Shown here: positions 7,944 to 15,457 of the stretch, piece after piece
Layout: the number at the start of each line of letters is the position of its first letter
Numbering within the stretch: position 1 is the stretch's first letter
Origin: Candidatus Aerophobota bacterium
GTDB taxonomy: Bacteria; Aerophobota; Aerophobia; Aerophobales; B3-G15
Assembly: GCA_014859225.1 (NCBI GenBank)
Contig: JACUUP010000002.1
Coordinates: forward strand, 1-36,324
Reading direction: 5' to 3'
Length of the DNA: 36,324 bases
Notes under the pieces: model-generated
Told to the model about the DNA's origin: nothing
The model's database searches: none
Seen by the model: only the letters and a program-made list of their open reading frames with translations
Program-made: the position numbers and the translations under genes

Positions 7944-8822
7944 TTGAGAAGTATGACCGGGTATGGTGAAAAGTCCATTAGTCGGGAAGAGGCGGAAGCT
8001 TTTGTTCAAATAAAGACTTTGAACCATCGTTTTTTACAGGTAAATATTATCTGTCCTGAGGATGTCCCCTGGAGGCTGGAAAGAGAAATAGAGGATAGGG
8101 TAAAAAAAGAAATTTATCGGGGCAAAGTGCTTATTAGCCTGCAGATAATTAAAAAAGGGGAAGATTTTATAGAAATAGAGCCAAATTTTAAATTGGCTAC
8201 CTCTTATTTTAATGTATTAAAAAAATTGGGCAAAAACTTAAATGTCAGGGAAAATATAAAACTCTCCCATCTTTTGAGTATCCCGGAAATATTTACAGTT
8301 CAAAAAAGATTTGGGAAAGATGTAGAGAATGTGCTCCAGCGAGCAGTTGATGATGCCCTGCAACAGGTAATTAAAAGCAGGGAAGAAGAAGGAGAAAGAC
8401 ATTTAAAGGAGATTCTTAAATATACGAAGAAAATTAAATCCTCCATAACTTATATAGAAAAGGAGTTTCCATGTGCCCAAAAAAAATACAGAGAAAAAGT
8501 GCAGGAGGAGATAGAAAAAATTGTTTCTCAGGAAGAGTCATCCCTTCTGTCAAATCAAATTAATTCCAGGCTAAGTTTAATAATAACAAAAGGCGATATT
8601 ACAGAAGAGGTAGTTCGATTTCATTCTCATGTTGAGGTATTTAATAAAACCTTGAGCCAAAAAGGACCCATAGGGAAAAAATTAGGCTTTATTCTTCAAG
8701 AGCTACAAAGAGAAATTAACACTGTGGGTGCCAAATCTTTATCTTCTGGCATCTCCAAACAGGTAGTTCAAATAAAGGACTATATAGAGAAAATCAGGGA
8801 GCAAATGTATAATATTGAATAG
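7944..8822 (+). CDS. yicC: YicC-family endoribonuclease
   Basis: YicC proteins are conserved endoribonucleases; E. coli YicC is linked to small RNA turnover. The 292-residue protein opens MRSMTGYGE, the family's hallmark N-terminus, and closes with the DUF1732-type end: VVRFHSHVEVF, GKKLGFILQELQREINT and IKDYIEKIREQMYNIE. The start is a TTG at 7944 with GAGGAAAA just upstream; an ATG at 7953 is possible but would cut into the conserved RSMTG. The order yicC-gmk-rpoZ is the classic bacterial arrangement. The small remA (DUF370) gene often found between yicC and gmk is absent. Confidence 0.93.
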   Translation: MRSMTGYGEKSISREEAEAFVQIKTLNHRFLQVNIICPEDVPWRLEREIEDRVKKEIYRGKVLISLQIIKKGEDFIEIEPNFKLATSYFNVLKKLGKNLNVRENIKLSHLLSIPEIFTVQKRFGKDVENVLQRAVDDALQQVIKSREEEGERHLKEILKYTKKIKSSITYIEKEFPCAQKKYREKVQEEIEKIVSQEESSLLSNQINSRLSLIITKGDITEEVVRFHSHVEVFNKTLSQKGPIGKKLGFILQELQREINTVGAKSLSSGISKQVVQIKDYIEKIREQMYNIE

Positions 8823-8835
8823 GGAGGGTTAGTTT

Positions 8836-9450
8836 TTGTTAAAAAAGGCAAAGGGATTAATCGTAGTCATTTCAGCTCCAGCCGGAGCGGGAAAAACTAC
8901 TTTATGCAAAAGGCTTTTGCAAAGTTCCCCCTCATTTATTAACTCGGTTTCCTTCACCACTCGTCCTGCGCGAAAACAAGAAATTGAGGGGGTTGATTAT
9001 TATTTTATTTCACGCCAATATTTCCAAAAACTCATTGAAGAAAACTCCTTTGTAGAGTGGGCTGAGGTTCACGGCCACCTTTACGGTACATCAAAACAAT
9101 TCCTGAAGAAAAATATAGAAGCAGGCAAAGACGTAGTTCTGGAGGTTGATGTAAAGGGAGGCAGAAAAATTAAAGAAAAGTACTCTCAGGCAATTACTAT
9201 ATTTATTCTGCCTCCTTCATGGGAAGAACTAAAGAAAAGGCTCCACAAAAGAGCCACTGAGAATGAAGAAGAGGTCAGGAGAAGATTGGCTACAGCGAAG
9301 GAAGAGATACAACATCTCCCCTTTTATGATTATTTTCTGGTTAATGATAACATAAACGCCGCTGTAAAAAACCTTCTTCTAATTATAGAGGCACAGCGTT
9401 ATAAGATTAGTAGAGTGCCAAAATGCTCTATTGATGAAGTAATTAGCTAA
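8836..9450 (+). CDS. gmk: Guanylate kinase
   Basis: Gmk phosphorylates GMP to GDP using ATP. The 204-residue protein has the P-loop SAPAGAGKTT (13-22), the GMP-binding segment SFTTRPARKQEIEGVDYYF, and the lid/adenine region KKRLHKRATENEEEVRRRL. The start is a TTG at 8836 behind AGGGAGG (8822-8828, 7 bases away). It follows yicC by 13 bases and precedes rpoZ by 2, so the three genes form one unit. Gmk-rpoZ pairing is common and ties nucleotide supply to RNA polymerase assembly. The call is secure. Confidence 0.96.
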   Translation: MLKKAKGLIVVISAPAGAGKTTLCKRLLQSSPSFINSVSFTTRPARKQEIEGVDYYFISRQYFQKLIEENSFVEWAEVHGHLYGTSKQFLKKNIEAGKDVVLEVDVKGGRKIKEKYSQAITIFILPPSWEELKKRLHKRATENEEEVRRRLATAKEEIQHLPFYDYFLVNDNINAAVKNLLLIIEAQRYKISRVPKCSIDEVIS

Positions 9451-9452
9451 AA

Positions 9453-9677
9453 ATGAAAAGGAGGGACCCTCTGAGTATCTATTTCGTTGATGAATTATTA
9501 AAAAAAAGTGGGGTTGAGGATAAATTTGCTCTAACACATATTGCTATCAAAAATATAAGGCAGCTTGTCCGGGAAAAAGATAAAAATGTCTTATTGGAAT
9601 CTGAAAAGTTAATCATTCTTGCATTGAAAAAAATTCAAAAAGGGGAAGAAAAATCAACACAAGCCTTCACCTTTTAA
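9453..9677 (+). CDS. rpoZ: DNA-directed RNA polymerase omega subunit
   Basis: This 74-residue protein matches the small omega subunit, which helps fold and hold the beta-prime subunit. The family core DKFALTHIAIKNIRQLV (22-38) corresponds to the usual DKYALVxxAAKRARQL, followed by the LIILALKKIQKGE helix. Position directly behind gmk supports the call, because short omega proteins diverge strongly. The ribosome site is weak. The last 24 bases overlap the end of the convergent RACo-like gene, so the two 3' ends share sequence and no terminator fits between them. Confidence 0.85.
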   Translation: MKRRDPLSIYFVDELLKKSGVEDKFALTHIAIKNIRQLVREKDKNVLLESEKLIILALKKIQKGEEKSTQAFTF

Positions 9678-11492
9678 CTCACCCAGAAACATTGATTCTG
9701 ACAAAATTTGATGGAAGTCAGAAGCAGTGGCAAGTTCTACATGCTCTACGAGAGATGGTATTATTTCAGCTTCCCTCTGAGCATTCCGGGAAATAAGTAC
9801 TTTAATAGCTCCAAGACTTGCGGCATTACCAACCATTTTAACCTCAGCCCCGGGGAAAAAAGGAAAAAGACCAGTACGATAGGCACTTTCTAAATTTATA
9901 TAATTACCAAAAGCCCCTGCGATGAGAAAATCATCAACCTCATCCTTATTCACTTGTAATCTTTTTAAAAGAATCTTAATTCCCGTAGAAATTGCAGCTT
10001 TAGCCAGCTGGAATTCTCTTATATCTTTTTGAGATATAAAAATACAGGGTCCATCTTTGTTTTTTACGAGTACAAACTTACGCTCCCCTTTTTCTTCTGA
10101 AACTCTATCTGCCCACAATTTTTTTTGCCGGTTGCGAGGTTTAATCCTCCCCGAACTATCAACTATCCCTTCTCTATACAGCTCACTCACTATATCCACA
10201 AGTCCGCTTCCACAGATACCCCTAACCTCCCCCCCTCCGATAACCTTTATCTGAGCAGTCCCTTCTCGTAGCTCAAACTTCTCAATAGCTCCCTCTTCAG
10301 CCATCATACCCTGGCAAATTCTTACTCCCTCAAAGGCGGGTCCCGCAGCAGTTGAGAGGGCCACTAATTTTCCCCTGTGAGAGAGGACAATCTCTCCATT
10401 AGTACCAATATCCACGGCTAATCTTACTTTGTCAGTTTCCCTGTGAAGCATGGTAGTTAAAATTAATCCAACTGTGTCTCCTCCAACAAAAGCTGCTATG
10501 TTAGGCAAAATATAAATCATGGCTGATGGATTTATCTTTATTTTTAAATCAGAGCTTTTTATACTAAGAGCATCCTGGAGCACTGGAACAAATGGGTATA
10601 AGCCTAAATTTAATGGATTAATCCCGGCAATTAAATGCTGCATTACAGTATTACCTGCTATGACAAGACGGTATATATTATCTTTTCTTAGTTTTGTTTG
10701 TTTGGTTAACTTATCAACTATTTGATTAACTTTATTAATTACGCTTTTTTGTAGCTCCAACAAACCTTTATAACCTTTTTGCTGGATATAACTTATTCTG
10801 GAAATAACATCAAAACCAAAATTGTTTTGAGGATTAAGTGCAGATTGAGTAGTAATTCTTTCTCCTGTATCCAAATCTATAAGAGTGCCCACTAAGGTAG
10901 TAGTTCCAATATCAAATGCCATACCGAAATTTTTCCCCCTAGTATCTTCTCTCTCTACGGTAATTAGTTTTCCCTCGTCCAGCACACAGGTTACTTTAAA
11001 ACAACTTTCACGTAAAAAATAAGGAACTTTTCTTACTACATTTATATCTACTTGTAAACGGTTCCATCCTTTTTTCTTAAGCTCTCTTTTTACTCTACTA
11101 ATATCTGAAACCTGGTCTTTTAGAGTAGGGGGGGCAAGACTTAAGAATACCTTTTTAATAGGAGGATTAATCTCAATAATCTCTTTTGAATTTAAGGTTA
11201 AAATTTGAAGAGTGGAAATTAAAGAAGATTTTAAAAACTCTACCCGGGCATCACCTTTTAAAATTACCTGGCAGGCGAGCCGATACCCTTTTTTTAAATC
11301 CTCTGGGATAAGTTTTTTCTCTTTTTGGGTGGGGGAATTAATATTACCTTTAATTTTCACTTTACATTTCCCACAACTTCCTTTACCTCCACAGGGAAAA
11401 GAAAAATTAAGGTTAGCTCTAAAAATTATATCTTTTAAATTTGTTAATTTAATAGTGGTTAGTTTTCTCCCAGAAGGGAGAAAACTAACCAC
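9654..11492 (-). CDS. RACo-like corrinoid protein reductive activator (2Fe-2S plus ASKHA ATPase)
   Basis: This 612-residue protein has an N-terminal [2Fe-2S] ferredoxin domain with ligands C34, C40, C43 and C74 (CGGKGSCGKC...C), a linker, and a C-terminal actin-like ATPase domain (DUF4445/ASKHA) starting at AFDIGTTTL (192-200), with VAIGTNGEIVLS-like (seen as VDIGTNGEIVLS) and GGGEVRGICGSGLVD motifs. In the family, RACo uses ATP to drive one-electron reduction of Co(II) corrinoid proteins in the Wood-Ljungdahl route or in methyl transfer. No corrinoid protein is in the window, so its partner is unknown. The start is a GTG at 11492 with AAGGA upstream, inside a perfect hairpin (11452-11495). 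The gene lies 41 bases after thioredoxin and may share its transcript. Confidence 0.87.
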   Translation of the reverse strand: MVSFLPSGRKLTTIKLTNLKDIIFRANLNFSFPCGGKGSCGKCKVKIKGNINSPTQKEKKLIPEDLKKGYRLACQVILKGDARVEFLKSSLISTLQILTLNSKEIIEINPPIKKVFLSLAPPTLKDQVSDISRVKRELKKKGWNRLQVDINVVRKVPYFLRESCFKVTCVLDEGKLITVEREDTRGKNFGMAFDIGTTTLVGTLIDLDTGERITTQSALNPQNNFGFDVISRISYIQQKGYKGLLELQKSVINKVNQIVDKLTKQTKLRKDNIYRLVIAGNTVMQHLIAGINPLNLGLYPFVPVLQDALSIKSSDLKIKINPSAMIYILPNIAAFVGGDTVGLILTTMLHRETDKVRLAVDIGTNGEIVLSHRGKLVALSTAAGPAFEGVRICQGMMAEEGAIEKFELREGTAQIKVIGGGEVRGICGSGLVDIVSELYREGIVDSSGRIKPRNRQKKLWADRVSEEKGERKFVLVKNKDGPCIFISQKDIREFQLAKAAISTGIKILLKRLQVNKDEVDDFLIAGAFGNYINLESAYRTGLFPFFPGAEVKMVGNAASLGAIKVLISRNAQREAEIIPSLVEHVELATASDFHQILSESMFLGELKGEGLC

Positions 11493-11495
11493 TAT
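11452..11495. repeat. Perfect 19-bp inverted repeat covering the RACo-like gene start
   Basis: Arms at 11452-11470 and 11477-11495 are exact reverse complements with a 6-base loop (CAGAAG). The GTG start of the minus-strand activator lies inside one arm, so folding of its mRNA would hide the start codon and the first 13 codons. Read on the plus strand, the hairpin is followed by CTTTTCC and then a run of 14 T (11506-11519), so it could also end antisense transcripts coming from rpoZ. The function is inferred. Confidence 0.85.
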
Positions 11496-11533
11496 CTTTT
11501 CCTTATTTTTTTTTTTTTTGAAAACTCATTAAA

Positions 11534-11857
11534 TTATAATAATTTCTTTATCTTTTTAACTAACTCTTTTTTACTAATCATCCCGGTGACCCTATCCACT
11601 ATTTCTCCATTTTTAAATAAAAACAAGGTGGGAATTCCTCTAATACCATACTTAGATACAATAGAAGGATTCTCATCCACATCCACTTTAAAAAAACTAA
11701 TACAACCTTTAAACTCTTCAGATAAACTATCTATTATGGGTTCTATTTTTTCACAAGGCACACACCATTTTGCCCAAAAATCTACTATAACCGGTTTTTT
11801 AGATTCTAAAACTTCTTTTTTAAAATCATTCATTTTTACCACTTTAACCTCACTCAC
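11534..11857 (-). CDS. trxA: Thioredoxin
   Basis: This 107-residue single-domain thioredoxin reduces protein disulfides in the cytoplasm. The active site is WCVPC (C32, C35), with Val in place of the usual Gly of CGPC; the cis-proline lies in GIPT (P76). VDFWAKWC and KVDVDENPSIVSKYGIRGIPT match the fold well. The start is a GTG at 11857 with GAGGAG (865-870 region) upstream; an ATG eight codons in is an alternative. No thioredoxin reductase is nearby. It sits where dnaN often lies, downstream of dnaA, but is separated from dnaA by the proposed origin unwinding region. Confidence 0.93.
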   Translation of the reverse strand: MSEVKVVKMNDFKKEVLESKKPVIVDFWAKWCVPCEKIEPIIDSLSEEFKGCISFFKVDVDENPSIVSKYGIRGIPTLFLFKNGEIVDRVTGMISKKELVKKIKKLL

Positions 11858-11860
11858 TTT

Positions 11861-11970
11861 CTTTCTCCTCTTATTATTATATTTTATTATAGTTAGTAGT
11901 TATAGTAGGAGCTGTGATTTATCTGGATAACTATTAGAAGATAGTATGTATATGGGAAAGATGTGGATAA
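11861..11970 (-). other. oriC: Proposed oriC unwinding region: DnaA boxes, DnaA-trio run, AT-rich DUE
   Basis: Read on the minus strand, downstream of dnaA, the order is: a perfect DnaA box TTATCCACA (11970-11962), TTATCCAGA (11930-11922), TAAATCACA (11921-11913), a short GCTC, a run CTACTATAACTACTAACTA (11908-11890), then pure A/T sequence to about 11871. This is the order described for the basal unwinding system of bacterial origins (DnaA boxes, GC-rich step, DnaA-trios of 3'-GAT-5', then the melting region), as in Bacillus subtilis. The sequence elements are directly visible; origin function is inferred. The rest of 11858-12079 is AT-rich with no gene. Confidence 0.65.
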
Positions 11971-12079
11971 ATTTTAGTTAAAAATTTTATTATTTTTCCA
12001 CCTTTTCCACTTTACTTAAAATAATTTATTTTTATTTCCACATTAATTCACACTTATAAACAATTTTTTAATATACTTA

Positions 12080-13408
12080 TCAAGAGGTTATTTTTTGGAT
12101 AATTTCCTCTATTTCTCTATTAATAATTTTATCTTTTTTTCTTTGCTCTTTTATCTTTCGCCAGGCATACATAATTGTGGTATGGTCTTTACCCCCAAAT
12201 TTTTCTCCAATTTCAGGAAAAGAACACTCTGTTAGCTCTCTACAAAGATACATACCTATTTGCCTGGGAAAGACAATAGATTTTACCCTCTTTTTCCCTT
12301 TTAATTGTGATTCTTTTATTTTATAATATTTAGCCACATTTTGCAAAATTATATCCGGGGTGATTAATTTAGATTCCTCGGGTGGGATAATGTCTTTTAG
12401 TATTTGTTTTGCCGCTTCAGGGTTTATTTCTTTATTGTATAAAGATGAATGGGCGGCAAGTTTCATCAGACAACCTTCTAACTTACGAATATTGGTTTTT
12501 ACCCGCTCAGCTATAAAAATCGCCACTTCATCGTTTAAAAATATTTTTTCCACCTCAGCCTTTTTCTTTAAGATAGCAATTCTTGTTTCCAGGTCAGGAG
12601 GTTGGATGTCAGTGATAAGACCCCACTCAAAGCGTGAACGCAGTCTTTTTTCTAATGTGGGAATTTCTGTTGGGGGTCTATCGCTGGATAAAACTATCTG
12701 TTTGTGAGCTTCGTATAGAGCATTAAAGGTGTGGAAAAATTCCTCCTGAGTTCTTTCCTTGCCAGCTAAAAAGTGTATGTCATCAACGAGTAGCACATCT
12801 ATATTTCTATGTTTTTTCCTGAAATCAAGGGTTTTATCATCTCTGATAGCATTAATTAATTCATTAGTGAATTGCTCGGAAGAAATATAGGTAAAGGTGA
12901 GTTCAGGTCTTGATTTTAAAATGAAGTGAGCAATAGCCTGCAGAAGGTGGGTCTTACCCAGGCCCACATCACCATAAATAAAAAGAGGGTTGTAAATGGC
13001 AGAAGGAGATTGAGCTACAGCCAGAGAGGCAGCATGGGGCAAACGGTTGTTACTTCCTACAACGAATGTCTCAAATTTATAACGAGAATTTAAACGTGAA
13101 TAAGAAACGGTACTGGTTGGTAAAACTTTATATGCTTTTCTATTTAAGCTAATACCAATCTGGTTTTCCACATCCAGGTCTATTCTTATATCTTTTTCTA
13201 TCTCTGTTGCTATTAACTGAAATAAAGGCAGGTACTTTTCCTGAACTCTCTCCCTAACAAAGTTATTGGGAGCTTTTATAACTAAATTATTAGAAAAAAA
13301 TGAACCAACTTGAAGAGGTTTAACCCATACATCAAAGCTTCTGGTGTCAATTTTAGCTCGCGCCTCTTTTAAAATCCTCTTCCACAAAGCATCTCCGTTT
13401 CTATTCAT
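12080..13408 (-). CDS. dnaA: Chromosomal replication initiator protein DnaA
   Basis: DnaA binds origin boxes and melts the origin. The 442-residue protein has domain I (LWKRILKEARAKI...FDVWVKPL, 1-70), a short linker, the AAA+ domain with Walker A GDVGLGKTH (136-144) and Walker B VLLVDDIHFL, an arginine-rich sensor region (EKRLRSRFEWGL), and domain IV with the DNA-binding signature GGKDHTTIMYA. The start ATG has AAGGGA about 8 bases upstream. DnaA boxes lie both upstream and downstream of the gene. Unusually, dnaN does not follow; thioredoxin and a corrinoid activator do. The call is secure. Confidence 0.98.
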   Translation of the reverse strand: MNRNGDALWKRILKEARAKIDTRSFDVWVKPLQVGSFFSNNLVIKAPNNFVRERVQEKYLPLFQLIATEIEKDIRIDLDVENQIGISLNRKAYKVLPTSTVSYSRLNSRYKFETFVVGSNNRLPHAASLAVAQSPSAIYNPLFIYGDVGLGKTHLLQAIAHFILKSRPELTFTYISSEQFTNELINAIRDDKTLDFRKKHRNIDVLLVDDIHFLAGKERTQEEFFHTFNALYEAHKQIVLSSDRPPTEIPTLEKRLRSRFEWGLITDIQPPDLETRIAILKKKAEVEKIFLNDEVAIFIAERVKTNIRKLEGCLMKLAAHSSLYNKEINPEAAKQILKDIIPPEESKLITPDIILQNVAKYYKIKESQLKGKKRVKSIVFPRQIGMYLCRELTECSFPEIGEKFGGKDHTTIMYAWRKIKEQRKKDKIINREIEEIIQKITS

Positions 13409-13436
13409 TTTATATCTTCCCTTACCTTGTCAGTAG

Positions 13437-13564
13437 TTAATCACAGGGTTATCCACAGCTGTGGATAACTTTTAAACCTTATAGAAAGTGAAAATGAGAA
13501 AAATCAAATTAATCTGTTTTTTATTTTCATTCAGAACAAAAAAGTCTTCTGTGAGTTATGCACA
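13437..13564. promoter_or_regulatory. DnaA box cluster upstream of dnaA
   Basis: Two perfect consensus boxes face each other with a 2-base gap: TTATCCACA at 13449-13457 and its reverse complement at 13460-13468. A third, TTATGCACA (13556-13564), fits TTATNCACA, and a weaker TTAATCACA lies at 13437-13445. The inverted pair falls around the start of transcription predicted for dnaA, so DnaA probably represses its own gene. The cluster may also be the upstream half of a bipartite origin. Box identity is seen; function is inferred. Confidence 0.75.
13478..13507 (-). promoter_or_regulatory. Likely dnaA promoter
   Basis: On the minus strand, TTGATT (13507-13502) and TATAAG (13483-13478) are spaced by 18 bases. 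Transcription would start near 13471, just before the inverted DnaA box pair at 13468-13449. The match is moderate (4 of 6 and 5 of 6), but the position fits autoregulation. Confidence 0.5.
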
Positions 13565-13890
13565 AGATTTATACCTCAGGAGAAGAAAGAGAATTTTACA
13601 CTTATGCTAAATATTTACTAAAGCACGCATAACATGACAGGCGGGACGCCTGTCATGTTATGTATTGTCCACCCATGGCAAGACAAGCATATCGACTACC
13701 CTACCTCTAAAAGATGGTTTCAGGGCTCCATTCCTTCTCACAGCCAACGTGGTTTACTGAGTATTTACCATTGTATACCCCCTCCTGCTTATGTCAAGAA
13801 TGTTCTAAACCTTTCAGGATGCGATTCTCGCAGGCTAAGGCTTGAACTATCTACCATCCAGAGGTCAAGGTAAAACTCTTTATGCCAAGA
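13565..13890. other. Intergenic stretch between dnaA region and HIT operon, no convincing gene
   Basis: Apart from the palindrome at 13628-13662, I see no gene here. A plus-strand 79-codon opening (13634-13873) begins inside that palindrome, has no ribosome site and resembles no family I know. It is more GC-rich than the flanking DNA and may be a decayed insertion. A short segment (CTCTAAAAGATGGTTTCAGG, about 13705-13724) resembles bases 13-32 of the window. Confidence 0.5.
13628..13662. repeat. Perfect 16-bp palindrome with 3-base loop
   Basis: Arms 13628-13643 and 13647-13662 are exact reverse complements around GGA, with core ACAGGCG/CGCCTGT. It is GC-rich compared with its surroundings and lies between the origin region and the HIT operon. 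No T-run follows on either strand and no gene ends here, so a terminator is unlikely. It may be the end of a small dispersed element, because the window begins with CGCCTGTC, the same half-site. Confidence 0.75.
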
Positions 13891-13919
13891 TTGACAAAGA
13901 GCTGTCATTCATTTATTAT
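13891..13919 (+). promoter_or_regulatory. Promoter for HIT-nadE-acyP
   Basis: A perfect -35 box TTGACA (13891-13896) and -10 box TATTAT (13914-13919, 5 of 6) have an ideal 17-base spacer. Transcription would start near 13926, about 23 bases before the ATG of the HIT gene. Confidence 0.75.
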
Positions 13920-13948
13920 AGAAGGAAAATGCAAATTCGGAAGTGCTG

Positions 13949-14425
13949 ATGCGTAGATTATGGGCCCCCTGGCGACTAAAATATATAAAAGAGCACAAAA
14001 GGGAAAACTGTATCTTTTGCCAGAAACCACAGGAGAAAAAGGATGAGAAAAATTACATCCTTTTAAGGGGGAAGACCTGTTTTGTCATACTGAATACTTA
14101 TCCTTACAATAATGGGCATGTAATGGTGGCGCCTTACCGTCATATTGGTTCTGTAGAAAAGATGAGCTATGAGGAAGGTGCCGAAATGATGGGATTTGCA
14201 GGCAAAATGACGAGGCTCATCAGAGAGCTTATGCAGCCGGATGGATTTAATATAGGAATGAATATAGGAAGGGCTGCAGGAGCCGGGATTGAAGACCATA
14301 TTCATATGCACATCGTTCCCCGCTGGGTTGGAGATTGCAACTTTATGCCGATTTTATCTGATACGAAAGTAATTCCTGAGGCTCTGGATGAAAGTTATAG
14401 GAAACTCAGGGATAAATTATTATAA
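13949..14425 (+). CDS. HIT-family nucleotide hydrolase/phosphorylase
   Basis: This 158-residue protein has the histidine triad HIHMHIV (H117, H119, H121; H119 is the likely nucleophile) and a N-terminal CIFC pair (C21, C24) that binds zinc in relatives. The opening MRRLWAPWRLKYI is typical of the Ap4A phosphorylase-like HIT branch common in bacteria. Such proteins act on adenosine dinucleotides or nucleoside phosphoramidates. I chose the ATG at 13949, 6 bases after GGAAG; a GTG two codons upstream is possible. It opens an operon with nadE (14-base gap) and acylphosphatase. The exact substrate is uncertain. Confidence 0.92.
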   Translation: MRRLWAPWRLKYIKEHKRENCIFCQKPQEKKDEKNYILLRGKTCFVILNTYPYNNGHVMVAPYRHIGSVEKMSYEEGAEMMGFAGKMTRLIRELMQPDGFNIGMNIGRAAGAGIEDHIHMHIVPRWVGDCNFMPILSDTKVIPEALDESYRKLRDKLL

Positions 14426-14439
14426 AAGGTTATGTTACA

Positions 14440-15168
14440 ATGGAGCCATCTAAAGTTTGTGATAAGATTGTGGAATGGACAAAGGAAAGGATGAAAAAAA
14501 CACGAGCCAAAGGAGGTTTATTTGGTTTAAGCGGAGGGGTGGATTCTTCAGTGATTGCCGCCCTTTGCCAGAGAGCATTGGGGAATAATACTTTAGCCCT
14601 GATAATGCCCTGTCACAGCGACCCTTTAGATGTGAAATACGCAATAGGGATAGCTGAGAAATTTGGTATAGAGGCTAAGGAAATTTGTCTTGATGCAATT
14701 TACGATACATTTATTCAGATTCTGCCAGCAGGTGGAAGATTGGCTTGTGCCAATGTAAAATCCAGGATAAGAATGACTACCCTTTACTACTTTGCCAATA
14801 GTTTAAATTATTTAGTCGTAGGAACCGGAAATAAAAGTGAGATAACGGTGGGTTATTTTACTAAATATGGAGATGGAGCAGCAGACATTTCTCCCCTTGG
14901 AGGGCTGCTGAAAACAGAGGTTTTGGAGCTGGCAAAATATCTGGGGGTTCCAGAGAAGATAATAAACAGGGCTCCCAGTGCTGGTCTTTGGCCTGGTCAA
15001 ACTGATGAAGCAGAAATGGGGATAACATACAGAGAACTTGATGAAGTTATTCAGTTTTTGGAGGGAAAAATAAAAGTAAAACTCTCTGAAGAAAAAATAA
15101 AAAAGGTTAAAGTCCTCATGCAAAACTCTCAACACAAAAGAGAATCTCCACCGGTTTTTAAATTTTAA
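14440..15168 (+). CDS. nadE: NAD synthetase, ammonia-dependent
   Basis: NadE makes NAD from deamido-NAD, ATP and ammonia. The 242-residue protein is the short form without a glutaminase domain, so ammonia is the expected donor. Visible motifs are the PP-loop SGGVDSS (31-37), the VVGTGNKSEITVGYFTKYGD substrate region and the SAGLWPGQTDEAEMG loop near the C-terminus. It starts at an ATG with AAAGG about 10 bases upstream. Neighbours are a HIT nucleotide hydrolase and acylphosphatase. The call is secure. Confidence 0.95.
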   Translation: MEPSKVCDKIVEWTKERMKKTRAKGGLFGLSGGVDSSVIAALCQRALGNNTLALIMPCHSDPLDVKYAIGIAEKFGIEAKEICLDAIYDTFIQILPAGGRLACANVKSRIRMTTLYYFANSLNYLVVGTGNKSEITVGYFTKYGDGAADISPLGGLLKTEVLELAKYLGVPEKIINRAPSAGLWPGQTDEAEMGITYRELDEVIQFLEGKIKVKLSEEKIKKVKVLMQNSQHKRESPPVFKF

Positions 15169-15181
15169 TTCAAAAGCCAAA

Positions 15182-15457
15182 ATGAGAAAGAAAAGAGTTT
15201 ATATTCTTGTGGAGGGGAAAGTTCAGGGAATTTTCTTTCGGGCTACGGCCCGTGATGTAGCAAGGTTCTTAGGAGTTAAGGGTTGGGTTAAAAACAGGTG
15301 GGATGGAAAGGTGGAACTTACAGTGGAGGGGGAAGAGGAGGCGGTGGATAAAATGATACAGTGGTGCCACAGCGGTCCAGCGGGAGCATTGGTTACCACA
15401 GTAGAGGTTGAACCGCAGCCATGGAAGGGAGAATTTACTAATTTTTCCATTCTATAA
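15182..15457 (+). CDS. acyP: Acylphosphatase
   Basis: Acylphosphatase hydrolyses acyl phosphates such as acetyl phosphate and carbamoyl phosphate. The 91-residue protein has the conserved VEGKVQGIFFR with catalytic R20 and GWVKNRWDG with N38, both in the expected places for this small ferredoxin-like fold. It follows nadE by 13 bases. Its stop codon (15455-15457) falls in the left arm of a long inverted repeat that probably terminates transcription. The call is secure. Confidence 0.94.
   Translation: MRKKRVYILVEGKVQGIFFRATARDVARFLGVKGWVKNRWDGKVELTVEGEEEAVDKMIQWCHSGPAGALVTTVEVEPQPWKGEFTNFSIL

Noticed and set aside
13634-13873. 79-codon plus-strand reading frame after the dnaA upstream region
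   Set aside because: It begins inside a palindrome, has no ribosome site, and its translation resembles no family I recognise.
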